The notes: generated from the sequence alone by a model not told the origin. A stretch of DNA of 64,000 nucleotides from Prorocentrum cordatum (GCA_963575745.1 CAUYUJ010018060.1:351532-415531), one strand, 5' to 3'. Positions 11,846-21,685 are shown, numbered from the stretch's first letter. Made by a program: numbers and translations.

Positions 11846-12344
11846 CTGGCTTTCTCAGTCCGCGGGCCCCGGGCCCAGGCATCCTCGCGCCGCGGAGTGC
11901 GCTCTCCAGCGCGGGCTCCGGGCAGGAAGTGATATCGCACGGTGGGCGCGGCGGCCACGAGGCGGAGGCCGTGTGGTGTCTACGCCGCGCGCCGAGAGTG
12001 TGGTGATAGGTCGGTTGCCCAGGCCATGCGGTGTGAGTTCGGTGGTGATAACTGAGGATCGTCTGATGGTGGAGGGCTCAGGGTGAAATCCATCTGGGCC
12101 TTTCCGCCTCGAAAATCAATCCGTCGTGTGATCAACCTGTTGCAGATCCAAGCCTCGAACTTCCATCGAAACGGCATTTCAAATTTCACCGGTTGCCATC
12201 CACCCAAAGCAAATGCTCGGGTTAAGCTGTGCGGTGAAATAGTTCCGGTGGCATCATTGCAGTGCACGCCGCGTGGCGTAAGACACGCGGTACTTTCAGG
12301 CTGGACGCTGCAATCTGTGGTCCAAGCTGTGTGGTATACGCCGG

Positions 12345-12522
12345 GTGGTGGAAGTGCACAAAAGACCTTCCACAAGAAACCCGACCCGGAGACCACAGGG
12401 CGTCCACTGCTTTTTGGCGTGGGAGCGCCACGGTTTACATCGCAAAAACCATCGGAACCGAAAAAACGCCCGGGGCACTCTGGAGGTAAGCAGGGTGCTT
12501 CTTGGCATGGGCCTCCACTGCA
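12345..12522 (+). mobile_element. MITE-like family C, copy 2
   Basis: It shares the family C interior (CCTTCCACAAGAAACCCGACC, then GGTAAGCAGGGTGCTTCTTGG) and the right terminus GGCCTCCACTGCA. The left terminus is degraded, so the start is approximate. It lies 10 bp from family A copy 2. Confidence 0.65.
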
Positions 12523-12532
12523 CTTAGCTTTA

Positions 12533-12684
12533 GGTCGGACATGTCCGCCTACAAGGGGATCTTGGCAGAAACATGAAAATACCCCGAACAAGCGCAAGAA
12601 TTGTGAAAACATGGTCGATACATCGTCCCCAGACCACTTTTTGATAATTTTTGAATATTCCTTCTGTAGAGGGACGTGCCCGCC
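12533..12684. mobile_element. MITE-like family A, copy 2
   Basis: Left end GGTCGGACATGTCC and right end GGGACGTGCCCGCC are inverted relatives of the family A termini. The shared block CATCGTCCCCAGACCACTTT lies near the right end. The bases TTA precede it and TCA follows, close to a 3-bp target duplication. Confidence 0.65.
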
Positions 12685-12692
12685 TCAAAATC

Positions 12693-12937
12693 AGAGTATC
12701 GTTTAAGCGATCCCCATCCCCAGCGGCGTGGCCTGGACCCCACTGGCCGACTTACGCTCCTAGATGGGGATATAGGTCGTTCCCTTCGGGTTTCGAGGGG
12801 GTGCATCCCCAACTGGGGTGGCAGTTTGGTGGGGGTCTTGAAGGGGCTGGGGATGGGGACTGGGGACCGGAAAACAATACCGCGACGAGGTCCAGAGCCC
12901 CTCCCGAGCCCGAGGAGGCCCCTGCGTCGGCGCCTTG
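12693..12937 (+). repeat. GAGTATCG repeat, copy 2, with GAGGTCC block
   Basis: Second copy of the unit described at 10456, beginning GAGTATCGTTTAAG, followed by the GAGGTCCAGAGCCCCTC block at 12887-12937. Family A copy 2 ends just upstream, whereas family A copy 1 lies just downstream of the first GAGTATCG copy. Confidence 0.7.
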
Positions 12938-13057
12938 GGGATGGGGACGGGGATGGGGACGGGGAGGGGGATGGGGACCGGGGAAACGGTACCGATGCAG
13001 AGGGACGTGCCTTACGATCAGCGATGTGGCGCAAGCTGTGCGGCCGCCCAGCGCTCG

Positions 13058-13420
13058 AGGGCGCCCACGGGGCGCCCACGGCTGGGCACGGGCCGGCACC
13101 CGGCGAGACCTCGGCACGCACCCCTCGGCGCCCACGCGGCGCCCACGCGGCGCCCACGCGGCGCCCACGCGGCGCCCACGAGGCGCCCACGAGGCGCCCA
13201 CGAGGCGAGGAGGAGGAGGAAGACGAGGAAGAGGAGGGGGAGGAGGAGGGGGAGGGGGAGGGGGAGGAGGAGGGGGAGGAAGGGGAGGGGGAGGAGGGGG
13301 AGCAGGCGGAGGAGGCGGAGGAGGAGGAGGCCCCAAAGGCGCCCACGAGGCGCCCACGAGGCGCCCACGAGGCAGCCCACGAGGCAGCCCACTCGGCAGC
13401 CCACGAGGCAGCCGCCGTGG
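13058..13420 (+). repeat. GGCGCCCACG short tandem repeat flanking a GGAGG tract
   Basis: GGCGCCCACG(C/A) units of 11-12 bp repeat about a dozen times at 13058-13205. They are interrupted by a purine tract (13205-13335) and resume at 13336-13400. Translations are Arg/Pro/Ala repeats and I do not call a gene. Confidence 0.75.
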
Positions 13421-13666
13421 CCTCCACCGGCCCTCCTGCGAGCTCTCTCCGAGGGGGGGCCATGCCGCCCGCGGCGGCGACGGGCGCCGGCCCCGGCGGC
13501 GATCGACGACGCCGAAGGAAGACTCGCGGACCTCAGCGACCTGCACCGGCTCGTTGGCGCCTGCGGCGCCGCCGGCCGGGCGCCGACGGGCGGCGCCACC
13601 ACCCCTGTGATCTCTCCCGTGGCCCTGGTGGAAAGTAAACGGCAGGGCCTCGCTTGAGCCGTGCTC

Positions 13667-13790
13667 CAAAGAAAACACGGCCCCTGGAGAAGTCTCACCG
13701 AAGCGGTCCAAAATCCGTTCACCGGAACGGCCTTGGCAGCAAGGGGATCCGAAGGACGTTGTGAACCCTACGCGATCTTTTGTGGCCCTG
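13667..13790 (+). repeat. Dispersed repeat E, copy 1
   Basis: It contains CCGTTC...CGGCCTTGGCAGC...GGGATCCGAAGGACGTTGTGAACC. A second copy with the same block order is at 14284-14405, on the other side of the family F element. The region 13420-14050 otherwise shows nothing. Confidence 0.5.
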
Positions 13791-14052
13791 GAAACGGCAG
13801 AACCTGGTTCCAAGGCCACCCTAACGGAGTTGTTGTTTAACGGCGATGTTGGGAATCTGATCTTTGCGGCGCCGAACTCGCGCAGAACGGATTGGAGGAA
13901 ATAGCGAGCCATACGATCCTACAGTTCAAGCGCGCGAACGTATCCCTCAAACACGATACGAAATGAACTGTACGAAACCACGAACCACGCCTTCTTACAA
14001 CCGGGTCGGCCACGAACCAGGCCCACCTACAATGCTGAAGCCTAAATCACCG

Positions 14053-14261
14053 TTGTCTACATCGCCGCTACAGTCGGGGCGCTGAAGAAGGAACCCTTTT
14101 CGTTGGGGAATAGCTCCGTGTTCCTTGATTGTTCCACAATTTGCCTTAGGTGTTCCTTTGGTTTTCGACGGGAAATCGAAGTTCAACTTGTGGATAGAAG
14201 GGGCCTCGTTCCTTATTTCGGTTCATGAGAGGTCAACGCCCCGACTGTAACGTGTCTACAA
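14053..14261. mobile_element. MITE-like family F, single copy
   Basis: About 209 bp with terminal inverted repeats of about 30 bp. The left end contains CTACAGTCGGGGCGCTGA. The right end, reverse complemented, contains TTACAGTCGGGGCGTTGA, and both have a TTGT-GACA-type tip. Non-coding interior. It lies between the two copies of repeat E. Confidence 0.65.
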
Positions 14262-14283
14262 TTATTAAAACCGTTCTCCGCAA

Positions 14284-14405
14284 AACAAATGCCCCTCGAG
14301 AAAATCGGAAAGACGAGAATTTCGCACCGGAACAATAAAAGAAAAACCGTTCGCAGAGGCGGCCTGGGCAGCCCCGGGATCCGAAAGGCGTCGTGAACCG
14401 GTTCG
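14284..14405 (+). repeat. Dispersed repeat E, copy 2
   Basis: Contains CCGTTCGCAGAGGCGGCCTGG and GGGATCCGAAAGGCGTCGTG, matching the order seen at 13667-13790. Confidence 0.5.
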
Positions 14406-14433
14406 AGAATGGCTCGGACACTGTCTTGATTTG

Positions 14434-14608
14434 ACTACCTACCAAACCACCCCAACCCAACTCGAATATCCTAATTTGACTCGAATTTCGGGTTGGGGGG
14501 GTTACGGGTTCCATGTGTTGTTTTTCACTGTTCCCCGACCCCCCACTGGACATGGAGGGAAAATTGAAGCCTTCGGGTTGGGTTGGGGTCGTTTGGGGGG
14601 TGGTGAGT
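14434..14608 (+). mobile_element. MITE-like family D, copy 2
   Basis: 175 bp. The start ACTACCTACCAAACCACCCC and the end GGGGTGGTGAGT are inverted complements over about 30 bp with mismatches, with a TCGGGTTGGG-type core next to both ends. Same family as 847-1018. Confidence 0.7.
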
Positions 14609-14672
14609 TGTACAAAACAAAAAGTGATCTGAACCAGGCCCCCACCAAGAGAGCCCAGAATCGAATCGACAT

Positions 14673-14880
14673 GTCTGATCGGCGATCGAAACGAATCGGA
14701 TCGGCGGAAATCGGCAGCCACGTCGGGAGAAGTCGAATCGGCAGAAATCGGCAGGCTAGTAGGCCTCCATTGAGAAATCCGAATCCAAATCGGAATCCGA
14801 AATCGAACCGAATCGGAATCGGAAGCCGTCGAGGTCGAATCGAATCGAATCGGAAGAATCGAAACGAGCCCTGCCCCACC
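14673..14880 (+). repeat. AATCGG-rich repeat G, copy 1
   Basis: It shares the long block GGATCGGCGGAAATCGGCAG, then GGGAGAAGTCGAATCGGCAG, and an ending like GAATCGAAACGAGCCCTGC, with 49547-49752. The internal AATCGGAATC hexamer-like periodicity suggests that it grew from a short repeat. Not coding. Confidence 0.7.
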
Positions 14881-15087
14881 AAAGGAAACGAACACTGTAA
14901 AACAACGTCGCCGAAAACATCCCCCAAATAGGCACTGGAAACCATACAACAAACAGACAAAAACTCATAGAGGTGGAACCAAAAAACTGCCCCGTCGCTT
15001 CCGGTGCTCACCAAGGTCCCCGACACGTGGCGCACCGGAAGAGCCGAGGCGTTGGGCTGCTTCGGAGGTCCCAAGATCGGTGAGACG

Positions 15088-15243
15088 TAAGACTCGGGTT
15101 CGAGGGACTCGGGTTGGCCTGGCGGGGCCATCATGAAAATGACGAGACACAGTCTGAAATTTGACGCGAGCCCCCGCTGCAAAAAACCCAGGAACTCAGG
15201 ACCGCCAAAATCCAGGACGCGTTCGTCCAAAAGCGTCCGGGAT
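15088..15243 (+). mobile_element. MITE-like family B, copy 1, right end lost
   Basis: Begins TAAGACTCGGG and shares ATGAAAATGACGAGACNCAG and TCTGAAATTTGACGCG with copies at 40970-41151 and 46214-46395. The match stops at about 15243, where repeat H begins, so the right terminus is missing. Confidence 0.65.
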
Positions 15244-15244
15244 A

Positions 15245-15425
15245 TTCTGACACGGGTCAAGCCAGACCCAGGTCAGTCAGGCCTTGCGGAATCCTGCAAG
15301 ATAACGCGGGGTCCTGCAGGATCCTGCACCCAAGCCCGGGCCAGTGCACCCCTGGCTCTGCAGCATCCTGCAAGATCCGGCACCCTGACTGACCCCCGCT
15401 TGCATCGGCCCCCGTCTCCCGAGCC
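15245..15425 (+). repeat. CCTGCAGGATCCTGCA repeat H, copy 1
   Basis: About 180 bp rich in the palindromic motif TCCTGCAGGATCCTGCA, framed by GGTCAGTCAGGCCTTGC and GATCCGGCACCCTGACTGAC. Copies are at 48122-48310 and 50718-50880. The inner motif is itself tandemly repeated. No gene. Confidence 0.7.
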
Positions 15426-15918
15426 CCCGAAAGTGCAGGCGCACCCGCGTTCCAACGCCCTCGAGTCCCACGCTTCCTCCCCGGCCAGGCCGTGTGGTGG
15501 CCCGCCGCGCGAGGACCTCGGAGTCCCAGGAGGCCTCCAGGCGCGCGGCGCTCCGTCGCCGCGCCGTGCTCGAGGGCCCGCGCGGGCGCCCCGAAGAGCG
15601 TGCGGTGGCCCCCCGCAGCCCCACGGACTCTTGGCCGCACGCACCGGAAGGGGCCTCATGGATCGGGGGCGCGCAAACATGGATTAGCGATCCATTGATC
15701 TGGCGCGCGGTCGCCAATCCATGGATCGGGGGAGGTGCCCTCCCCAAAATGCGGCCGGTGCCGCCTCGTCCGGCGGCGGAAATCCGCGATTTCCCCTGGA
15801 AAGGGAACCCGTCGCTAATCCACGCCCCCTTGATCCATGTTTGCGATCACCTGAATGGATGCGGTCGGAGCACAGCCAGACCTAGGCCAGAAGAACATCC
15901 TTCAAGAACATGAGACCC
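15426..15918. other. Unique sequence left of the retrotransposon
   Basis: GC-rich, no gene recognised. The last about 40 bp (CTTCAAGAACATGAGACCCTC) match 34047-34070, part of the repeat into which the retrotransposon inserted. Confidence 0.4.
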
Positions 15919-15923
15919 TCCGC
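15919..15923 (+). repeat. Target-site duplication, left
   Basis: TCCGC immediately precedes the left LTR. The identical five bases follow the right LTR at 33889-33893. Five bases is the usual length for copia-type integrases. Confidence 0.9.
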
Positions 15924-16121
15924 TGTGAATGGGGTTGAAGTACAAAGGGTACAGAACCCCTGATCCGCTGGTAGAGGGAAGGAGGGATAGATGGATGTCT
16001 TTCCCTCCTGCACGATCAAAGGTCTGATCGATTTGTCCCAATACCTGAGCCCAAACGGCCAGGCGCAGGAGAGGTGAAGATACGGAGTATATATCAGGGT
16101 ATTACACGGATTCTATTCACA
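15924..16121 (-). repeat. 3' LTR of the retrotransposon
   Basis: 198 bp, starting TGTGAATGGGG and ending CTATTCACA on the plus strand. Contains TATATA-like sequence near 16087-16094, a candidate core promoter element in U3/R on the minus strand. About 97% identical to 33692-33888. Confidence 0.95.
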
Positions 16122-16160
16122 CACCCCGTCCCGAATCCCGCCCGTGAGGGTAGGACTCGG
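16122..16160 (-). promoter_or_regulatory. Candidate polypurine tract
   Basis: Read on the minus strand, the bases just before the 3' LTR end GGGATTCGGGACGGGGTG, a G-rich purine-biased run abutting TGTGAA. This is where plus-strand priming would occur. It is not a clean polypurine run, so the call rests on position. Confidence 0.45.
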
Positions 16161-16773
16161 GAACAGAGGAAAAGAATCCGTCACCCTTTTACTCCTTCAA
16201 TCCTCAAGTCTGTCAGGCAGCTCGGCGCAAATCTGGATAGCCTCAGCTGCAAGGTAAGGTAAGAAGGAACACCCAGGGTCCCTATTTCTTCGCCAAGCAC
16301 GCTTTGGTGCCCCCTCGGTGCGCCCCCAAAAAACGCTTCGGCACTCGAGGGCGGAGAAGAATGAGGCACGGGTGGGCGGAGAAAGAGGACCTGAGCAAGA
16401 TAAAGCAACATCATAATCTGCCTCGCCTAAGCAAGGCAGGCGTTGCCACCAGCGGTCTGAAGAGAGCTGCCCGTCAGATCATTCCCAACGCAATGTGAGC
16501 AGACTCTAAAGAGTATGCATTCTGGGATCGCGTTGATGAGCACGAACGTGTTACGAAACGCATCTATGTATCAAAGCAAATGTCTAGCCAGACGCAAGGT
16601 CGTGTTGATGAACACGAACAGTTGCATATATATAATCATAAATTCTCTATTTGGCGACTCCCGTTGGCGTTGCTCCTTAGGAGGCTGCCTTGGTTATCGC
16701 AAAATGTGTGTGTATGTGTGTGGCCACTTGTCTGAGATAGTGAAGTGGCCTAAAAGAATATAATGGCCACCGC
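16161..16773 (-). other. 3' untranslated region of the retrotransposon
   Basis: About 600 bp between the last coding segment and the 3' LTR, with no convincing gene. It is more AT-rich than the flanking host DNA. Confidence 0.5.
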
Positions 16774-18987
16774 TCAAGACGAACTTGTATTATAATGAAG
16801 TTCAAGCCTTTCGAGCGGTGGGCCTGGCGGCCGACTCTACTACGCGTTGCCGTTCTCGTAGAACCTGCGGTCCCACATCCTGTGGCCATCGTGCGCCACG
16901 TAGCTCGTCGCGGACGCATCCCAAGATGTCCTCGGGATCCAGTGGCGAAGCCACTTGTTGTACTGGATGTCGCGGACGTATACGAACTCGTCGTTGTTGA
17001 GCGCGATGTAGATCCAGCAGTTGATGTAGTAGCTCCAGTACCTGAGGCCCCACTGGCTGTCCTCTAGGTCGCCGCGCCACCAGGCGGCGTAGTCTGTCGT
17101 GCGCGCCCTCTTGGCGCGGGGTCTGTAGCTGCCATCGCTGTCCTGCCGCTGCGCTGCAGTGCCGCGCGGCCCCGCGAGCATGTAGTCCTGCGCGCCAGAG
17201 GCGCTGGGCCCTGCAGCGTCGCCAGGAGCGGGGCGCGGCGGCGGCGGCGGGCGCCGCGGCATGCGTGGCTCCATGGCATCATCAGAGTACTGGGAGTGTG
17301 TATCAGGTTCGATCGGATCGGTTCTCATTCCTGAATCAACCCCCCTCTGGTCAGTGGAACCCAAGGCAGATTCCATCAACCCGTAAGCAAGCGCGGCAAG
17401 CTTGCGCTGCGTGACTTTCTCACGGGCGCCATCCCGCCTGGGGAGGGCAATCGCGACAAGTCCGCGTGCCTGCCGCGTGCTTCTGTCGAGTCTGCCTTCG
17501 TTCAACCACCATTTCTTCCGACCAGCTTGGCCAGTCCTGATGCTGGTCTCGATGATTTCACATGCACCGCGCATGTCCTCAACGGTATAGGCCTTCTTGC
17601 CTGCATTAATACGAGCGCCTGTCATTTGGCGGTGGAACTTCAAATCATTGAGAAAACGCTGAACGAGATTGGCACATGGATGGTATAGAGGTCTGTCGTC
17701 TTCACGCTCGCCCATCAGTCTGCACTCGCGTGCAGGAGGGGAGCCAGAGGCGACCCACTTCTCATACCTCTTCCTTGCGGAATTGGCCAATCTCCTCAGT
17801 CCGTCGTTCTCATTGCCTGGAAAAAAGCGCTTACCTGTCATGATGACCTGCGTTCCGTCTCTCATGTACCTCGTGATGTCATCCTGGGAGAGCGTCGTCT
17901 TGATCCAGCGGGCAAGCTTCTGGAGGTATGCCAGGTCGCTCTGGACGGCAGTACTTTTACCCGTAGCACCTACAGATACAGTGCACTGCCAACAGATGTC
18001 GCAAAGGGTACCTTCAACTGTAACGATCCCTAGGGATAAGATGCGATCGCAATTCCGACACCGCGCGATATCATGCTGAATAGCTTCTGGGGCTCCGTCA
18101 ATCGTGAGGTGCTCACGAGATCCCCAGCGAGTTTCCCGACCACGAGCAAGACTGCGGCCGATCTGATCCATGGCATCGCGGTTGATCTCGGCGGTCGGCC
18201 GGGAAGCGATCGATCTGCTCATTCCCTCGATCTCGATCCTCGACAATCTTTCCCCTGGCAGTCCTATGCGCTCGGTCGTGTCGTTGTCCGCGTCCTCAGT
18301 ATCACCATGGCATACGTTTTCTGTACGGATACGGCTAGCCTCTTCCTGCAAGGCGGACTCGTTGTCACCCTCCTCGCGGTTGATTCCCTTCTGTTCGGCG
18401 ATGATCCGTACCATGGTTTCTTGATCGGGAGCTGCGGATGCAATGCTGCCTGGATCCTGGGGAATGTCCTGCTCCGCGCCTGGGTCACGTGGCGCGGCAG
18501 GTGTTTCCACCAGCTCCGTCCATACGGGGAAGCCTGGATTGCCGAATGTCTTGATGCAATGTGTAAATAGATCACGCAGCGTCTGGAGTGCAGGATGGTT
18601 CTGATGAATAGCATCTTTTGTGAAATCACGGAGCTCCCCAATACTGTCCAGCAATATGAGTTGATACACTTTAGAGATCCATTGGAAGACGCCTGTAGTC
18701 GACTCCTCGATGACCTCTGGGTCCAGGTAGTGCACCAACTTTTTGAAGAAGCTGTCTGCACTGCAAATTGGTAAGTCGCGCGCCCATTTGTGGGTATGAT
18801 TGTAATCCAAATAGTATGTCTCCGCGTTCCATGTTTTGGATCCAAATTGAATTTCAAATCGTAAGTACGACTGTACTTTATCCACCACAAATCTGTCCGC
18901 GCCAGTGTGCACCTCACTGATTTGCTTCACCTTTATCATAGGCGAGTCCACCAATAGCTCCGACGCCCAGCGGTATATGCGGTGGTC
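16774..18987 (-). CDS. Retroelement extra ORF 6: zinc-ribbon-like protein, unknown function
   Basis: Uninterrupted from the TTG codon at 18954 (first ATG a few residues later) to TAG at 16840: 704 residues. The same frame is open upstream to the TAA at 18988, where it joins ORF 5. A cysteine cluster at residues 299-324 (CRNC, then CDICWQC) looks like a zinc ribbon. Residues about 150-290 are acidic and glutamine-rich, and 560-640 are Pro/Arg-rich (PRRPPPPPRP), probably disordered. The C-terminus is rich in Trp and Tyr (WRGDLEDSQWGLRYWSYYIN). The stop is a doubled TAG TAG, and the frame then stays open for another 20 codons to a TGA at 16774. I do not recognise the family. Confidence 0.75.
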
Positions 18988-19827
18988 TTATGATTGTTTG
19001 GTCCACTTTGAGTCCTCCTCTGGGTCGTAGTCGGGGTGGTTGAGGAAGTCTTCTGGCGGGTCAATAATATTGTCGAGGATGCTCGCGTCGACGTGTTCAT
19101 CTGCTTGGATCTCTGCTGGTAGATCTGCTCTCATATTGTCAGTTGCCGCTTTCTCCTCGGCAGTGAGTGGTATGTTTGATATATCCACAATAACGGTAAC
19201 CAGAGGTTCAGCAGATTGGCCTGCCTTTTGTTGGTGTCCATCGTGCGCGGGAGCAGTATCCTCGGCAGATGTGGCCACCAGCTCCTCAGGATCGGGTGTC
19301 CGAGAAGCGGGCCGTCTGGTCGGTGTACGTGGGATACGTGGCTTATAAATGCTCGGCATTCCGAGATATGGTAGATCACAATCTGTGCTGTGCTGAAGTA
19401 TTTTGTCACGGCATGAGGATGGTCCTTCCAGCGCAGTATTCATGTCTCTCGGGTCAATGTCGGCACGAACTGGTAAAGCAAAGACAACGCCCTTGAGAGG
19501 CATGCTTTTGTCATTGTACCTTATGTTTACCCATGGTAAACCGTAGTTGAGGATAGGTATTTGTACCGCAAAGAACTTGTCAAATACTCCGAAATGAACG
19601 ATTGGGCCGTATATGTGGCCCTCGTTCATGAGGACCTTGGGGTTGTGATTGCCCTTGGGGTAGTGATTATCATAATGATAACAATTGGTAGATCCCCAAT
19701 TCTTAGTGATAATGAAGTCCCCCATGCGAACATCATTAAATATAGGCCGACGATTCCAATCTTTCTGTGTAATATTTGATGTGATGGGTCGAAGAGCCTC
19801 TCGGGAGTATGACATAGCGATTAACCA
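18988..19827 (-). CDS. Retroelement extra ORF 5: unknown protein
   Basis: 275 residues from ATG at 19815 to TAA at 18988, in the same frame as ORF 4 upstream and ORF 6 downstream. The short gaps are open and protein-like (WLIA before the ATG; DHRIYRWASELL after the stop). The N-terminal 150 residues are rich in Asn, Tyr and His (NWGSTNCYHYDNHYPKGNHN) and look globular. The C-terminal part is Pro/Glu/Asp-rich and probably disordered. No known domain is recognised. It may be a separate protein or one segment of a polyprotein with its neighbours. Confidence 0.7.
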   Translation of the reverse strand, partial: WLIAMSYSREALRPITSNITQKDWNRRPIFNDVRMGDFIITKNWGSTNCYHYDNHYPKGNHNPKVLMNEGHIYGPIVHFGVFDKFFAVQIPILNYGLPWVNIRYNDKSMPLKGVVFALPVRADIDPRDMNTALEGPSSCRDKILQHSTDCDLPYLGMPSIYKPRIPRTPTRRPASRTPDPEELVATSAEDTAPAHDGHQQKAGQSAEPLVTVIVDISNIPLTAEEKAATDNMRADLPAEIQADEHVDASILDNIIDPPEDFLNHPDYDPEEDSKWTKQS

Positions 19828-20880
19828 TTATGTATCTTCTGTTTTGTGCTCGCATTCGTCGATCATAGCACGGACCATTTGTTCGTCCAAGGCGTTGGCG
19901 CCAAATATGCGGCCAGCAGGGGTTGCCCCCAGCTGAGGGGCAATCGGTCGCTGAGCCGAAGATGCTGATGCTGACGACGTCCTTGGCTGCTGATCCATGT
20001 CGTGATCCATGTCAGCTGGTGTAATCCAAGGAGGGTTATCGATGAACTCCTGTCCAGGGAGAACGGCGCAAATTTCGCACTGGCTCAATGGTTGTCTCGC
20101 GGCCAATGGCGGATAGTCCCAGGGCGGGCCCTCCGGCCATATCTGCTGGCCGTGCGCGTGGCGTGGTTGGAGACGGCGAATTGCAATGACTGCCGCTGCT
20201 GGAACCACGTCCTCTGTCATAATAGCGCCTTGAGCGCCCAACCAAAATCTGCAACCAGCTTTTGTGGCGATCTCCATGTTGATCACCAGCTCGACCTCGT
20301 TCTTGTAGTGATTGAACTTGTATGACTGTACCGAGGTGTGGGGAGTCTTCTGGACATTGTCTATATATGTGCTGGAACTGAAGAATCCCTCCGTGCGTTG
20401 TGATGGTTTATGATGCTTGTCTCTCTGAGAAGATGGATCAACGTAGCCAGGAATGATCCCTGTCTTGAGGATGTTGCGCCAAGCGCGGAATGTCGTGCCG
20501 TGGTGGAGGTATTTCACGTCTGTCCATCGTAGGCCCCCCCAGCCCATGTTCCACGGTTTGGAAAGTGGATTGCCGCAGTTGTGGCCTCCAACACATCGAA
20601 TGGCAATAACGCTGTTCCAATCGAAACAGCTGGGATCACCTCCCTCGGGGATTGGTTTGGCGTATATCTCGATCCGATTCTTCAGCGGGTCAATATGTTT
20701 CTGGAACGCGCGAATGATGAAGATCGGGTAATAATCGTTCCAATCGGGATACCCATCTTTCTCGCCATCTTTTTTGAAGTGCGTCATGGCCGCATCCATG
20801 GATGGTCCGTTGTGGTTTCTACGGTCACTGAATTTCCATTGGACCATCTCCTGAAAGGATTTCCAAGTACGTAGGATCTT
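19828..20880 (-). CDS. Retroelement extra ORF 4: KptA/Tpt1-like RNA 2'-phosphotransferase fold
   Basis: 339 residues from ATG at 20847, open upstream to the TAA at 20881. Residues 83-213 carry, in order, the hallmarks of the KptA/Tpt1 family: IRCVGGHN (83-90, like IRAxQGHS), LHHGTTFRAWRNILKTGIIPG (114-134, like LYHGT...I...GL), GFFSSS at 154-159 where HVHLS is usual, and FWLGAQGAIMTED (201-213, like FYxSxNGVxLT). Family members use NAD+ to remove an internal 2'-phosphate from RNA, and relatives ADP-ribosylate nucleic acids. I do not see the N-terminal lobe with its catalytic Arg-His pair, so the activity may differ. Such a gene in an LTR retrotransposon is unusual. A role in modifying RNA ends, the primer tRNA or host RNA is inference only. 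Confidence 0.72.
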   Translation of the reverse strand, partial: KILRTWKSFQEMVQWKFSDRRNHNGPSMDAAMTHFKKDGEKDGYPDWNDYYPIFIIRAFQKHIDPLKNRIEIYAKPIPEGGDPSCFDWNSVIAIRCVGGHNCGNPLSKPWNMGWGGLRWTDVKYLHHGTTFRAWRNILKTGIIPGYVDPSSQRDKHHKPSQRTEGFFSSSTYIDNVQKTPHTSVQSYKFNHYKNEVELVINMEIATKAGCRFWLGAQGAIMTEDVVPAAAVIAIRRLQPRHAHGQQIWPEGPPWDYPPLAARQPLSQCEICAVLPGQEFIDNPPWITPADMDHDMDQQPRTSSASASSAQRPIAPQLGATPAGRIFGANALDEQMVRAMIDECEHKTEDT

Positions 20881-21183
20881 TTACTCACGATATGTTGTCT
20901 TCGGCCAAATGTTGATACGTCGATCGTAAAATTGATTGACGTAGAACTTCTTGTAGTGGATCTCGTGGCGTAACATCGTCGTGCTGTCTTTGCTCATGTA
21001 TTTGGGCTCTCCGAGCCACTCATGAAGTAAGTCAGGACCATAACGTATATCGTCGTAATGTGGTAACGATATCCACTTCCACTCTGGAAAGCAACCAGAT
21101 TGTGCAATGTCAGGAGCATGAGCAATCACACAATCGTCGCGTTGCAACTGATCGAACCTCGTCTTGCAGGCAAGCAAATCCAT
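20881..21183 (-). CDS. Retroelement extra ORF 3b: C-terminal half, unknown
   Basis: 100 residues of natural composition (WKWISLPHYDDIRYGPDLLHEW). The segment at 21110-21190 overlaps the end of ORF 3a in another frame, and both frames carry protein-like sequence on their own sides, so one frame shift near 21150 probably splits a single gene. The TAA at 20881 is followed in frame by KILRTWKSFQE and then ORF 4. Confidence 0.65.
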   Translation of the reverse strand: MDLLACKTRFDQLQRDDCVIAHAPDIAQSGCFPEWKWISLPHYDDIRYGPDLLHEWLGEPKYMSKDSTTMLRHEIHYKKFYVNQFYDRRINIWPKTTYRE

Positions 21184-21685
21184 TGATCGCGGATCTACCC
21201 CGCAATACTGGAGAAACGTACGGGTGGTCGTCCATGCTGCCTGCTTGCAGCTTGTACTCTCGAGTAGCGCATCCGTTATCGAACATCCCGACCTGGCTGA
21301 TGTCCTCGTACATAGAACGCTCGCAGCTGTCCTGCCATGACAATAAATTCACCGTGTGTGGAGAAGGGTCGTCGTCGGCAGGAGTTGCCTCCAGCTCCAT
21401 CGCATCTAGGTCAGTGCCGTCGTCTGGGATCGGGACTGCCTCGGCTTTCGGGAGCTGATCTGCTGGCGGTTGGTCCGCTGGCGTACGGCTTGTCAGCGGG
21501 CCAGGCGTTGATGGCTCTGGCACGGCTATCGGTTGCGGGCCAGGCTGCAGTGGCTCGGGCAATGGGCCTGGTGGTGCTGGCTGGTCCGCCTCGGCCGCCG
21601 CGCGCCATGCGGCAGTCGGAACATCAGGATCGTATCGAGAAGAATGTTTTGCATTATTCGATGGTCTGTTGGTTCTCGGCAGCAA
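21110..21685 (-). CDS. Retroelement extra ORF 3a: Pro-rich N-terminal half, unknown
   Basis: 191 residues from ATG at 21685, overlapping the end of ORF 2 by 32 nt. Residues 25-110 are a Pro/Asp/Glu-rich linker (PLPEPLQPGPQPIAVPEP), followed by a more structured part (NLLSWQDSCERSMYEDIS). The sequence after about residue 165 looks out of frame, and the true continuation is ORF 3b. The overlap with ORF 2 may be a +1 shift inside one polyprotein or a real overlapping start. Confidence 0.6.
   Translation of the reverse strand: MLPRTNRPSNNAKHSSRYDPDVPTAAWRAAAEADQPAPPGPLPEPLQPGPQPIAVPEPSTPGPLTSRTPADQPPADQLPKAEAVPIPDDGTDLDAMELEATPADDDPSPHTVNLLSWQDSCERSMYEDISQVGMFDNGCATREYKLQAGSMDDHPYVSPVLRGRSAINGFACLQDEVRSVATRRLCDCSCS

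Noticed and set aside
18073-18570. Plus-strand frames within the retrotransposon
   Set aside because: They are antisense shadows of the 704-residue minus-strand ORF; the element order and motifs are all on the minus strand.
20447-20847. Possible PARP or toxin-type ADP-ribosyltransferase instead of KptA/Tpt1
   Set aside because: The IRxxxGH block followed by HHGT and FWxxxxGxxMT fits KptA/Tpt1 better; I see no PARP signature or toxin-type ExE motif.
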